Of a stretch of 64,000 nt of DNA, positions 1 through 11,292 are shown one piece after another. The translations under genes were made by a program, and so were the position numbers. The DNA lies in contig JAJTUP010000002.1 of assembly GCA_021399435.1 (NCBI GenBank), positions 1,302,001 to 1,366,000 on the forward strand, read 5' to 3'. The DNA is from Diaporthe sp. PMI_573 (lineage: Eukaryota; Ascomycota; Sordariomycetes; Diaporthales; Diaporthaceae). The notes beneath the pieces were generated by a model. It searched no databases. It had not been told where the DNA came from and was given only the letters and a program-made list of their open reading frames with translations. Position 1 is the stretch's first letter, and each line of letters begins with the position of its first letter.

Positions 1-253
1 GGAGCATGGGCACGGCAAGGCTGAAGTCGGGCGAGGCTCGAGGGGCAACGGGCCCCATATTAATGTTGATCCAATACACATGATTGGCCGAGGGTGAGGG
101 AGCTCCCCCTGGCACCGAGCTAGACCGTAAGTGAACGCGACACCTTTACAGTAACCAAGGACCTTTACAGAACGGCTGCTGAGAAAGCCAGGCTGTAACT
201 GTCCCCAAGAAGCTCCCTCCCGCCACACACAAACAGCGTCCACCACAACAACC

Positions 254-1157
254 ATGGCGCTCCCACGATCGCTGCTGCAGTACATCTGTAGCCTGGTCCT
301 CTTCATTGCCTGCGCCAATGCATTGAAGTTCGACCTGCAGGCAACATCACAATCACACGACAACAAGAAGGAACGATGCATACGGAATTTCGTCGCCAGG
401 GACACACTGGTGGTTGTGACGGCCATCGTCAGTGGGGCCAAGGGAGATGGCATGCGGGTGAACATGCACGTGAGTCGCTCTAGCTGCCGCCGAACGCTCC
501 TGTCCTGCCTCGAGACAGAGACACCTGCCTTGTCCTGGATGAATGCTGACAGCTGTTGGCGCCGGTGCACAGATCCGTGATGCGGTAGGAAACGAGTACG
601 GCCGGCCACAAGACGTTGCCGGCGAGCAACGGACAGTCTTCACATCCCACGCGGATGCCGCGTTCGACGTCTGCTTCGAGAACCTGTTGACAGGATGTAC
701 GTTGCTGCCATCACTATCAATATAAGAAAACATATCGCTGACACACAAGCTCGTAACAGCCCGGAACATCGCAGACGCGACCCGCCACATCGAGCTCGAC
801 GTCGACATCGGCGCCGACGCAAAGGACTGGTCCGCCATCCAGGCCACCGAGAAGCTCAAGCCGGTCGAGGCCGACCTTCGCCGTATGGAGGAGATGGTCT
901 CCGAGGTCGTGGGCGAGATGGACTACCTGCGGACGCGCGAGCAGAAGCTGCGCGACACCAACGAGAGCACCAACAACCGGGTCAAGTGGTTCGGCTTCTG
1001 CACCACCTTTATCCTGATCGTGCTCTGGGTCTGGCAGATCCTGTACCTGCGGGCGTACTTCAGGTTCGTGTCCTTGGTTTCCCTTGCCCTGTATCTTCTC
1101 TATGACGTGTTACTGATCCTTGTTCTCCCCATGTGCAGGTCCAAGCACCTTATTTAA
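254..1157 (+). CDS. ERV25: p24-family ER/Golgi cargo receptor (Erv25-like)
   Basis: A type I membrane protein of COPII vesicles that helps select cargo between ER and Golgi, working as a hetero-oligomer with other p24 proteins. Four exons (254-469, 573-696, 760-1063, 1139-1157) with GTGAGT, GTACGT and GTTCGT donors join in frame to 220 residues, the usual p24 size. Visible parts in order: a signal peptide (residues 1-23), a GOLD-type lumenal domain, a coiled coil containing [20 protein letters not shown], one membrane segment ([20 protein letters not shown]), and a short cytosolic tail, YLRAYFRSKHLI. The tail is the Erv25 type and distinguishes it from Emp24 and Erp proteins. The last exon is only 19 nt and carries the final SKHLI. 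The start is the first ATG, with ACC before it. The family assignment is secure; the paralogue name rests on the tail and on the [17 protein letters not shown] segment. Confidence 0.95.
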
Positions 1158-1833
1158 AGGGAGAGAGAAACCCTCGGCACGATGGCTTACGATTCCCGGA
1201 GTTCATGAACTATACGGTTGGGGCAAAAGCAGTCGATCATGGTCATACGGGAGTTACTCAGATACATGTACACTTGAGTCGGCGCACACATGCAATGGTG
1301 GATAGCTACGAGACGAATGGGTCGTGTTCTGGCAACCTGAACTCCCCAGTTCTGTTTAGAACAAAGTGAAATATCGCGTGATGTTGGTCGTGTATACGGC
1401 GTTCGAGTCGAGCAACGTTGAAACAATGGTGACGGGCGGGAGAAGGCCTGTAGGCTCAACATACTGGTTGACCCTTTGTCTCGTTCGCTAGTCTGGAGTG
1501 TAGCCCATAATCTACAGCTTACCACAACGCCCTCTCACAAGATCGGTCCGTGCGACCTGTTCCGAGGAGATTTAAGCACCCGCAGCCGGATGATCCCTGC
1601 TGGTGTCTGGGCCCCGATGCCGAGATCCAGAGCGCGCCGGGCGGGATCACGGCAGGCCTCGGTACTTTGGTGAATAATCTATGACGGCACTGGACCCTGG
1701 TTTGTCTTTTTTGCATTATTTCGACAACCGTTTTCAAACTCCGGCATCTCCCTCCACGACATTGGGTGTGAACCTCAGTTGATCACCGAGGCACTAGACA
1801 TCCCCGACCCGAAACCACGACGCATCCCCCACT
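1158..1833. other. intergenic gap, ERV25 to SDH5
   Basis: Two tandem plus-strand genes flank this gap of about 680 bases. It must hold the ERV25 3' end and the SDH5 promoter and leader. I see no coding bias, RNA gene or clear motif. A GTTCGAGTC string near 1396 resembles a tRNA B box, but the flanking bases do not form a T stem. Confidence 0.5.
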
Positions 1834-2696
1834 ATGATGTCCATCCCCCGCGCCCTCCGCCCGGCCTCGCGGCGCATCCTGAGTGCCCGCCCCATCGTGG
1901 CCACCGCCGTGCCGGCACGGTGGCAGCACAACAACAGCGGCCCATTCGACCCCGTTCCGGGCCACGAGATGGCCGTGGGCGAGCTTGAGGGCGCCAAGTT
2001 CAGGATTGAGCCCCTGCGGCGCACCGGCGAGGACGCAGAGACCATGCGCGCCAGGTTAACCTGTACGTGTACTACCTCGTCGCCATCGACAATTTATATC
2101 TCTGAAGGGGGAGGAGGGCTGAGAGAAAGGCTTCTTCTTCTTCTCATAACACCTTATACACAAACGACTCCGTGCTAACCCGTCCATGACACCTGTCAAC
2201 AGACCAGTCCCGCAAGCGCGGCACCCTCGAATCCGACCTCCTCCTGAGCACCTTCGCCGCCGCCTACCTGCCGCGCATGACGCCCGAGCAGATGCAGCAG
2301 TACGACCGGTTCCTGGACGAGAACGACTGGGACATCTACTACTGGGCGACGCAGTCCGAGGACCAAAACACACCCAACAACAACACGCCGGCCGCGGGCA
2401 TGCAGAACTCGGAGCCATACCTGAGCGACCAGGGCGCCGCCGCCGTGACCAGCAGCAGCGCCGGCAAGAAGGAGAAGCTGGAGCCGGCCAGCCCGGCCAA
2501 GGGAGAGTGGGCGCAGACCATCGGGACCTTCAAGCCCGCGTTCAGGCCCGTGCCGCAGCGGTGGAGGGGGAGCGAGGTCCTCGGCCTGCTAAGGCGGCAC
2601 GTCAAGGAGAGGAGCGCCGCTGGCGTGCTGGGGAACAGCGACAGGGACAAGGCCGAGGGCATGGCGTTCATGCCTGCTCTGGGGGAGAGGAAGTGA
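1834..2696 (+). CDS. SDH5: succinate dehydrogenase assembly factor 2 (Sdh5/SDHAF2)
   Basis: A mitochondrial matrix factor needed for covalent attachment of FAD to the flavoprotein subunit of succinate dehydrogenase (complex II). Two exons, 1834-2062 and 2203-2696, flank a GTACGT intron and give 240 residues. The N-terminus ([20 protein letters not shown]) is rich in Arg, Ser and Ala without acidic residues, as expected of a mitochondrial presequence. The family signature follows: [20 protein letters not shown] then [20 protein letters not shown] and [13 protein letters not shown]. The region after about residue 130 is longer and more disordered than in the yeast and human proteins, a common fungal extension that ends in a conserved-looking [15 protein letters not shown] segment. 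A second ATG lies one codon downstream and could serve equally well. Confidence 0.93.
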
Positions 2697-3220
2697 TACC
2701 CCCCAGGTTTCGCAATATCTTTTGGGTCTGGAAGGGTTCAGTGCGCAATGCGGGAAATCTGTGATGCCCCTGCGGCCTTAGCTGTTGAGGCATGTCGGGT
2801 GAATGGACAGACGGGCCTTCGTGTATAGGCACACCTTGTGTCAGGGGAGGTTCATAGATGCTCAGCAGGACTGTCATGCTGTAGCATTGTCATTTGCATG
2901 TGGGTATTTGGGAGGCCAGTATGTACAATGTAGAATAGTCCAGCCTTGCAACCCCCAGTTCACCTGGTTCGAAGGGTTCTGCAATCCGGTTCCGCCCAGC
3001 ACACCCAACAAGAGTTCCAACAACCCTGGACTCTCCTTTCATAAACTGTCGTCACATCATGTGAAACTGCTCCCGGGGAAAAGACAATCCGCTGGAAATC
3101 GCACGGCGGTCGGCCTGCTGTAGGTAGTGCTTGTGGTGGACGAGTATGCGGATGCTATCCGGCCATCTCGTTTCACTAGAAGCTTAGATGTCGGGCGGTT
3201 TTCACAGCCAATGGTCGAGC
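2697..3220. other. convergent gap, SDH5 and DSN1
   Basis: A gap of about 520 bases where two genes end tail to tail. It should contain both transcription ends. No coding bias or structured element stands out. Confidence 0.5.
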
Positions 3221-4932
3221 CTATCCTCCATTCTCGGGCAATATTCTGCTCAGACTCCTCAGCACTTCCATGGTTGGCAGTGCTTTCGTGCCCGCCGCCT
3301 GCCGCTCCTTCTCTTCTCGTTCCTTTAACCTCTCAGAGCTCAACGCGAGGACCTTGTCCGCCTGTCGGCCCGCCGTCACCACTCTTAGATCCATCTTGTG
3401 CACGCTGTCCGCAAGATGGTCGACCTTGAATTCCACCCCTGACTGGACAGTTTGCAGCCGCGATCTTGTGGTTGATTTTAGATGTGCGAATGATGAGGAC
3501 GGGTCCGTCAAGGATTCGAGCATTTTAACCTCCTCTGCGTCGAGAAGCGTTGTGTCTGGTAGTGGCGCCCTCTCGAGGTCGCCGTCTTCTGGGTACAGAG
3601 GTGAAACTTGCGGTAGAGGTGCCTGCAAGGCACGCCACGATTTCCGAGTTTCCTTTAATCTGGTTCGCCTCATTAGCATACGCACAGAACTGCCACTCGG
3701 GCCGGGAGCACCCACCGTTTTATGCGCGCTTCCAAGGCAGCAATCTTCTCCTCGTGCTCGACATTGACTGGGTTCGGCTTGATGACCACCGGCCTCTTTG
3801 GAGCAGCAGCAGCGGACGGTTCATCTTCCCTGCTGAACCAGTCTGAGAATTCCGACTTGGACCCAAATTCTTTCAACAGTGCGTCCTGTATCGCACGAGC
3901 ACCCAGCACCGCGGGCGCTCCAGCCGTTCCGTGCTTCGGCTTTTCGCTCAAGGCCCTCTCCCCACACCATGTCAGAAGTTGCTTCATCCTCCGCGGTTCA
4001 CTCAGCCCCTCCGACTCGATATGCTTGAAAAATTCCGACGCGCTGACCTCCCGGTGCGGAATCGCGCTGTGACCGCTCTCGATCAGAGAGCTGGCCCGCT
4101 TCCCTCGGAGGCCTACGCTGCTCCGCCGCCCGCCACCAGCACCTGCGCCGCCCTTCTTACGAAAATCTTTGTTGCGCGCGTTGATAGGGGTGTCGCTAAA
4201 CGGCAGTGCTATCTTCTGCGCGTTCGGGTCTCTCTCAAGGGACTTTTCGATGTGCTCAGGCGTCGCTTGTGAGTCATCTTCAGTCGGAGGCGCCTGTTCC
4301 TTGCGCGTCTTCTTGCGAGCGCTCTTCCTAGTGCCATCATCCTTGGACGCTTGCCTTGCCCCATTCGTTCGTTTCGCAGATGTCGGCGCGGGCGCATTCG
4401 CAGGCTCCGGCCCGGGCTCCTCCTCAGCGATGTCTTCAGCAGGTGGTGACTTTGTCCTCCGCGGACCACGCTTCTTTGGCACCACCAATGGCTTATCTGG
4501 CACGAGTGGTGACGAATCGAGTTTCCTCCGTGTCGGCCGTTTGGAGGTCCTCAGCGGTAGCTGCTCCTCCTTACTCGGTGGCGGCGGCGATGATGACGCA
4601 GCGCGCTTGGTGGCTTTACGAGGTCTTCCTGGGGCTTTCTTCGCTGCAGGCTTTGCTATCGATTTTGGTTCTGGAGCGGGTGGGGACGTTGGGGATGACA
4701 CCGTCTTTTGTCGCTTTGACCCGCGCGTGAAGAGGAAGTCGCCATCTTGTTCGTCGTACACGGCGGCCGCTGCAACCACGAGTAGCAGTGTCAGTGCCCA
4801 TTGATCCTGGATCGCCGGCCATCAGCTGGAGGTGTACATACCCGCGAGGCGCTTGCTTGTCCGGCTCGGCTCGGACTGATTGCCCATGCTCAATGCTTCC
4901 AGAGGGTGCCGGGTCCGCACGACGGTCGTCAT
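3221..4932 (-). CDS. DSN1: Mis12/MIND kinetochore complex subunit Dsn1 (Mis13)
   Basis: A structural subunit of the Mis12/MIND complex, which links centromeric chromatin to the Ndc80 complex at the inner kinetochore. Three minus-strand exons, 4932-4842, 4769-3716 and 3668-3221, join in frame to 530 residues. The first exon is short and encodes MTTVVRTRHPLEALSMGNQ; its PLExLSM segment and the following SKRLA match fungal Dsn1 starts, which is why I start at 4932 and not at the ATG at 4779. The second intron is only 47 nt, with a GTGGGT donor and a CTAAT branch just before its AG. Residues about 30-245 are basic and Ser/Pro rich. The family core at about 250-310 reads RGKRASSLIESGHSAIPHRE then FFKHIESEGLSEPRRMKQLL and TWCGERAL. 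The rest is largely helical and charged. Kinetochore proteins diverge fast, but this core is diagnostic. Confidence 0.9.
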
Positions 4933-6043
4933 TGATGAGATCTCAGTGGTGAGCGCATCCAATGAGGGCGTTGTTGAGGAATGGCGGCGGTGTGGTGTCG
5001 TCGGCGTCGCGTGTTATGGTTGCAGGCCCGTCGCTGTGGGCACGCGGGTCAGGGCCAGAGGCGGTGGTGCCCCTCGCGACTGCTCCCCCAGCGCTGCAAG
5101 ACGCGTCGAATCGGTGGATTGATTCTCGGAATGTCGTGTGTTTCAATACTGCACATCAGATGCCGGGGTTTCTGCGCGCTTATAATCGATGCTGAGCGCT
5201 CGCGACGCAGGCTTTTGTGCTTTTGCAAGGTCAGTAGTGTTTGGGGTCCATCGATATGCCGCGGGAACGGGCTGCCCCCAATCTAGAAGGCGTCTGCGTC
5301 TTGACCCCCCGAGGCCGACTGTTTACTTCCGTACAACGAAGCGACCAGCGCTAGACCAAAACGGGTGCACTAAAGACCCACCGAACAGCACTGACCTGCA
5401 GGTGGGACACTTTCCCCCCTTCAAAACGCCTATGATTTCATTCGTTCAACACACTCCAGCTACACTTCTCTGAGGAGCTGCCACTCGCCAAAACAAAACA
5501 AAATAAGGGAAAAAGAAAATACTCCAGTCGCTCACGTTCTACCAAGGCTAATTCAGACGATAACTAAAGTCCATTACGTAGGCTACAGGAAAGATACTTA
5601 TTGCTGTTTCTTTGTAGAACCCAAAAAAATCCCGAGTCCTGTTGACCTTGACTTGCCATATGCTGCTATCAAGTAGTCGAGGCCAGGCACAGAATTCTCG
5701 CGCGAAGATACGACAGTAAGCGTGGCCAACACCGCGTGCAATATCATAAATCCAGGCCTGAGAATCCAGGCCACCTCGAAGCCCTCCCAAACGCCACCAA
5801 TAGACTGTGCAGACCACACCGAGAACGCCCCCTTTTCCGTATGTATGCCCTTGGACCGTAAAGCAGAGACACCCTGGTTTCCCCTTGTCCCCTTGTGATG
5901 GACTGCTCCGTATACGTTTTACAGCCAATGCCCGCTAAGCCAGGGAATGTCACCATGAAGAAATGAATATGTTACAACCAAATCGCGGGCCTTTCTTCCT
6001 CGCAGCGGGAGGAATTCGCCATCCCGCCAAGAAACCCCCTTCG
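4933..6043. other. gap between DSN1 promoter and ATF1 3' end
   Basis: About 1.1 kb holding the DSN1 upstream region (next to 4933) and the ATF1 3' untranslated region (next to 6043). A 126-codon minus-strand ORF at 5548-5928 has no codon bias or recognisable motif, so I do not call it a gene. Confidence 0.5.
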
Positions 6044-7878
6044 CTATGAGAAGCGGCGCTGACCTGCTTGGGCAGGCATCATCTGGTGGTTTGGCATCGG
6101 TGCGGCCATCCCGTACGGGTTCATCTGGGCATTATATGGCTCCATTCCAGCCATATAAGCACCTTGGAGTCCCTGTTGCTGCGTCACGGGGCAGTCCTTG
6201 TGTGCCAAAAGCAGCGTTTTCAGGTTGACGACTTCCTCCCTCAGCGCGGCAATTTGCTGTGTCAGCTGATCATTCTCCGTCTGGTAGAGATCAACCTTGT
6301 TCTGAAGATTTGCCAGCCATTGCTTCTTGCGCTGACGACATTTCAGAGCGGCAACACTGTACATCATTAGCATCCAAGTCTATTCAGAAACGTCGGGCGC
6401 AGGTTCTGTTTTACTCACCGATTACGCTCGAGGAAGTTCTTTCTCTTCTCTTCCTCCGTCATCTTGTGCTTTGGCTTGTTGTCTCCGCCCACATCATCAT
6501 GGTCAGAGTCATCCTCCATTAGTTCGTCAGAGTTGACGGACGGTGGCGCGTCGACATTGTTAGTCTTCGCCTTTTTGCTTGCAGGGGCCTTGGCCGGAGC
6601 CTCATCGGCCTTGCGCCTGCCATTTGTCGCGGCGGGTCCTGAGCCCGAGTTGCGTTTGCCCTTGCCCCTGGTGTTGGGCCGGGGCTCGCTCTCGTCTGAC
6701 TGCGCGCTTGCGGGTTCACTAACGCCTCGAGAAGCACGGCCGTTATGAGTAGAGTTGCCGTTCATATTGGAGTTGGGGTGTTGGACAGCAGGAGCCGGGT
6801 GGCCGTGGTCTGCTGGTTGAGGCGGTAACGGATACTGGCTCTGTTGCTGGGCACCGTTCCTGCCTTGTGCCAGCATGAACAGGCCGTTAGCCGCGTCGTT
6901 GTCGTGATTATCAAAAGGTCCAGTGGGCTTGGCCTCGGACTTTACGGCCGGGGCGCCGTTGCTTAGATCCTGTGGCTGTGACGTCGCAGGCATTGGTTGT
7001 TGGGCTTGCTGTTCTCGCTCAGCGGCAGCCGCCCTCATAGCGGTGCGGTGAAAGTCAACAGTGCTTGGTGTGGCACCACCACCGGCGAGGTTGAAGATGG
7101 CAGCAGTATTAGGGCTTCCAACCACAGGAAACATAGATCCGCTCCCACCAGGGGTCAAACCAGTCCGAAGCGAGGACTCATTGGGCGTGGGAAAGCCGCC
7201 GCGGAATTGGTCACCAAAGTAGTCGGACTGAGGGCCCGAAAGCATGGCTGGGCTGAGCGGCCCGGTGCGTAGCGATCCACCACCCCAGTTGAAAGGCGTC
7301 GACCCAGTACCGGGTAGGAGCGACGACGGCGAGGTGATGGCGGCGACAGGAGGCAACTTGGTGCCTCCTGGAGTCTCGGGGGGACCACCGTTGGGGCCGA
7401 GTGTAGGATCACCACCAAATGACCGCTCGAAGGGGTTGGGCTCTTGGTTCAGCGAGCCTCCAGGGCCTGACAGGCCGAAATAGTCGGGCGTGTTCCCTCC
7501 CTTTGCCGCCTGGTTGGGACGGGGAGGTGGCGCGAGTGGTTTAGCGGGTTCGCCGTTGGAGGGTTCGGTCTTCGCTATGATCTCTGAAGTTTTGGAGTCG
7601 GCCGCGGCATCTAGATGTGGGAAAAATACTCGTCGGCATGGTGTTTCAATTGAACAAGGGAGGAATCAGGTGCGTGGTGATGGTGGTAGGGTGGTGGAGT
7701 GGTGTGGTGGTGATCCGCGGTAAAAACGGCCGGTGATGAACGGTGGTGATGACGATGGTGGTCATGATGATGATTGGAGCAGATAGGATAGGTGGAGGGG
7801 GGCTGCATCAGACTAACCTGGGCGGTTTGTGGTTGCATTGGCTGTTTTGGGCGACTTGGAGTCGCTATCGCCAGCCAT
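6044..7878 (-). CDS. ATF1: ATF/CREB-type bZIP stress transcription factor (Atf1/AtfA)
   Basis: A nuclear activator that in fungi acts downstream of the Hog1/Sty1 stress MAP kinase and binds CRE-type TGACGT sites. Three exons on the minus strand, 7878-7818, 7610-6419 and 6356-6044, give 521 residues. The 61-nt first exon encodes MAGDSDSKSPKTANATTNRP; its reading frame continues into DAAADSKTSEII after a 207-nt intron. The N-terminal half is rich in Pro, Gly and Ser/Thr-Pro pairs (kinase sites in this family), with segments like SGPQSDYFGDQFRGG and FPTPNESSLRTGLTPGG known from Atf1. The bZIP is at about residues 403-466: basic region KRKNFLERNRVAALKCRQRK, then KQWLANLQNKVDLYQTENDQ and a leucine zipper. 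The last intron splits the basic region after ERN, a conserved position in this family. Paired CRE half-sites upstream fit autoregulation. Confidence 0.94.
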
Positions 7879-8155
7879 TGTGGTCGAGGGATTGATTGAT
7901 CTGGCACGAGGAAGGGCGGGTGAGGGCGATGACGAAATGGGACAAGAAAGAGCGTCGCAGAGAGGAGGTAGGTGGGTTAGATGGAAGAAAGTTAAATTGT
8001 CCTCATGAGGTCACTCCTCTCGGGAGGAGTAAAGTGACACAAGCCGAGGGACTGGGAGCGACTGGGGGAGCGACTGGCGGCCGGGGCTGTTAGTCCGGCT
8101 GGCTGCTGGCTGCTGGCTGGCTGGGCTGGTTGGCTAACTGAATGGCCGATTGAAT

Positions 8156-8182
8156 GACAGATGACAGATGACAGATGACAGA
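8156..8182. repeat. GACAGAT tandem repeat
   Basis: Four near-perfect copies of a 7-bp unit read as GACAGAT in tandem in the ATF1 upstream region. They are preceded by a looser run of CTGGCTG and CTGGTTGG units (8095-8140). It is probably simple-sequence DNA. Confidence 0.75.
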
Positions 8183-8603
8183 CTGGAGAGGTAGATAGAC
8201 AGATACGACGGCTAGGCTTGCTGGTCTGGGAGTTGGAGTTCACACGATGCAATGGTCTGTTATCTGGCTGGCGCCCTTCCTTTCTTCTTGAGTCCGTGTC
8301 TCGTGTAGCCTGTCTCACAAACCTCCAGGTGGGCAGGCAAAAGCAGAGGGCGTCAACAGGGTGGGTATGGTGGAACGACGTGGCAGTGACGATACCACCT
8401 CCAGGGCTGGACAGGACAGAAATATTGGGTGGGCAGTGGCCGTGCAGAAGACGTGCAGCACAAGGTCAGGTCCGGACCAGATACAGATCCAGGTCCCCAG
8501 GTCCGGTGTGGTGGTGATTGTGGGTGCGGGCGCTGCGTGGGCGTGCGATCGATTTGCCTTGGGTGCGTGGGAAAAAAGAGTTGAGGGAAGAGAAAAAAAC
8601 AAG

Positions 8604-8629
8604 ACGTCACGGATTTGGGGCGATGACGT
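8604..8629. promoter_or_regulatory. paired CRE (ATF/CREB) half-sites upstream of ATF1
   Basis: ACGTCA at 8604-8609 and TGACGT at 8624-8629 are the same half-site on opposite strands, 20 bp apart start to start, about 740 bp upstream of the ATF1 start codon. TGACGT is the core bound by ATF/CREB-type bZIP proteins, so feedback control is possible. The distance is long and six-mers occur by chance, so this is a weak call. Confidence 0.3.
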
Positions 8630-11292
8630 GGTGTGGGCAGTGGGCTCAAGTAATAAATGGCAAGGAACGGGCCCGGTGCCCACCCCCGTTGTGCTCCTGC
8701 CGTTCTGCCCTCCTCTCGCTCGGCAGCTCGCCCAACCAGACCACTTGCCTCCCTCCCTCCTTCTCCTCCCGCCTTCCTTTCCTGCCACTCGAGAGATTGA
8801 AATGGGGCCTGGCACTAGCCCTTCTAACAAGGCCTAGCAGAAGACTGCAACACGGGGCAGGGAAGGTACTTTTTCCTTCATGAGGCTGCGGGCCGCCCGC
8901 CATGTACAGTACAAGCTGCCGGGCTTCACGCCTTCGAGAAATCGGGAGGCAAAGTTATCGTTTCCACATTACAAAGCATCCAAGACTGGGGCATTGTACT
9001 GTGTAATCCCTGTGGCGGGGACTTGCAGTCTCGCATTATTACCGACGTCCCAAGAAATCTACCTCGTCACCCCTCGCCCGGTTCACGCCACTGCAGCTCA
9101 CCATCTCCGTCGCTGCTTGACCTGGCATCAATCTAGCAAGATACGAAATGAAATGTCAGGTCTGCCCGTCCCATTTCGGCCGAACCAGGCATTGCATACC
9201 CCCTCAGCGCCTGTTCTGGCTATTGCCAAATATTGTGCTCCGCGTCGAGCTTGTCGCTGCAGTCTTCTGCCACTTGCCGTCAGGTAACGGTACAAGCTTG
9301 TCGCAAGTGTAACCCCCTTTTCATCCATTGTACCAGCTCCGTGCGAATTCCAACTCCCGCACTTGCTTCCAGCCGCCTTGGGAGGAAAATATCATCCAAT
9401 TCATGAATTTCCCTGGGAAGGCAGTAGATCGCCGTGGACATCGCCAATTCTGAACTATCCTAACGCCCGTTTTGATCCGAGCCGCCAGCAGCAAGCAGCC
9501 GTCGATGCGATCCGTCGTGGGCGGGTGTGGCATTCGGGGCGACCACGAGCAGGCCACTCTCACTGTCACTGCCTTGGGATCGCATCTCGATCTCTCCAGG
9601 ACTTCGTGCGAGCCCAGCTTGGCACACTCGTGACCGGCCCAGCCAGCCGAGCCACCGGGCGGGAAACACGGACGAGATGCTCCTGCACGTCCAGTCTCAG
9701 CCAGGATTTCAACTTCCCCGGTTGCAGCCAGTGGATCTTTTATCGTCCCGGGATTCCAGGCGCGTCGGTGAAGTGGTAATCCTCCAAGATCAATCACAAC
9801 ATTCAGACTTGGCGCACGGTGGCATCGAGTGACAAAAGTCCAGAACCCCCACTTCATCCTCTACCAATCCGGGGCCTCGTCTGCAGCCGGGCTCTGAAAT
9901 TGCGAAGAGCGGAAACACTGCATGCGTCTCCGGCACCAGGGATCATGATGGTTGTCAACCAGCGTGTGCCTCCGCAACAAGACCGGCGTGCACCGAGCCA
10001 GTGACTCTTCCCCACCCCTCCTCACAGCAAGATGTCGGTGTCGACCACGATCAAGAACTCGCCGACTGATCGAGCAGGAGTCGAGGATCACGTACGTGTC
10101 GAGGGCTGCCTAAGTCCTTCTTTGTGTCTTGCCGGTGCGTCGGTCTTCGCGCCCTGGCTACTTTGGGGGCTGTCACACAGCATCAAGGGACACTGTATAT
10201 TGACAGGCGGCCACCCTCACATCATCCCGACCTATGACGCAAGACAGACATCCTTTTGCGTGGAACTCACCTTTGTCGTATGCGCGTCGGCCCAATCAGG
10301 TTAGAGCACGAGGGACAAGATGCCGGAGCTTGCAGCACGTCCACACCATAGCTTGAGAAGACTGCTCGAAGCTGGGATCTAAAGGTTGGGAAACTGGGAC
10401 GAGATTCGCTGGACGCCTCTTCTGCCTTCCCTGCCCGCTTCCGTGGACGGCCATTGCACCACGCAGGTCGCAACACCACGCGGCCTGGCGGCATGGCAGT
10501 CCTCGAATCCGGGCGGGGTTGGTATGAACTGCCACACAACCCGGCACAGATATAGGCGTGGTCTGGCGAGGTTTACGGAAGTCTCGAGCTTTGATAAAGA
10601 GAAGATCCCAAACGTTTCTCGCCATCCGCTTGTGTGATGGCCGGGGTTGGTTCTGCCTCCCGAGCGTGGCAAGGTTTCGAGGACACTTCCTTGGCGGCAC
10701 AAGGTTAAGATCTTGACTTAGCCCATAATCGTCTGTCCTATCAGCCCTTGAGAGTCGAGTATCTGAGCTTACGAAGACAAAGCACTCGGCGTTGCAGACA
10801 AACAACTTCGTATCAAGCAGCCACGTGCCGTGATAGGCGAGCACAGATCTGATCTTCCACGCCAGCAGCTGGAAGACGTCATCACCACATGCGGCTCCGC
10901 AAACCTTCCCGCTTTACATAGCTTGAACTCCTAGGTCCCGTCTCGTCTAAGTCGGGAATGGCGGTCCGCCCTACGGCCTTGGTCTTGGGCTCGCGATCCA
11001 AGCATGCACACACCTAAGATCAGATAAACAACTGATTCGATTCGGTCTACGATAGGAAAGTTCGGAGCCTTATCATGTGAACTACTGCCAAATTTTCAAC
11101 AGGATTATTTCACACCTGTGATATTGTTCTCACGCGCTCACACGCAGACTCGACCTGGAACGAATTTCATATGTACTATAACATGCGGTTCTGGGTCTTC
11201 ATTCCACACTGTCAGAATACACATCAGGTAGGGCATTGATTACACCAACGACTTCACCTGTAATCTGTTCAAAATTGATTATGTACACTGTC

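Larger units (their letters stand above)
7879..11292. other. long gene-free region upstream of ATF1
   Basis: About 3.4 kb without a supported gene. The first kilobase next to ATF1 is probably its leader and promoter and contains CTGGCTG-type and GACAGAT tandem repeats (8095-8190) and two CRE half-sites near 8604-8629. The ORFs of 130-180 codons at 9321-9857 and 10296-10844 lack codon bias and family features. From 10850 to 11290 I see nothing. Confidence 0.5.

Noticed and set aside
1390..1410. GTTCGAGTC resembling a tRNA B box
   Set aside because: The flanks do not pair as a T stem and no A box precedes it.
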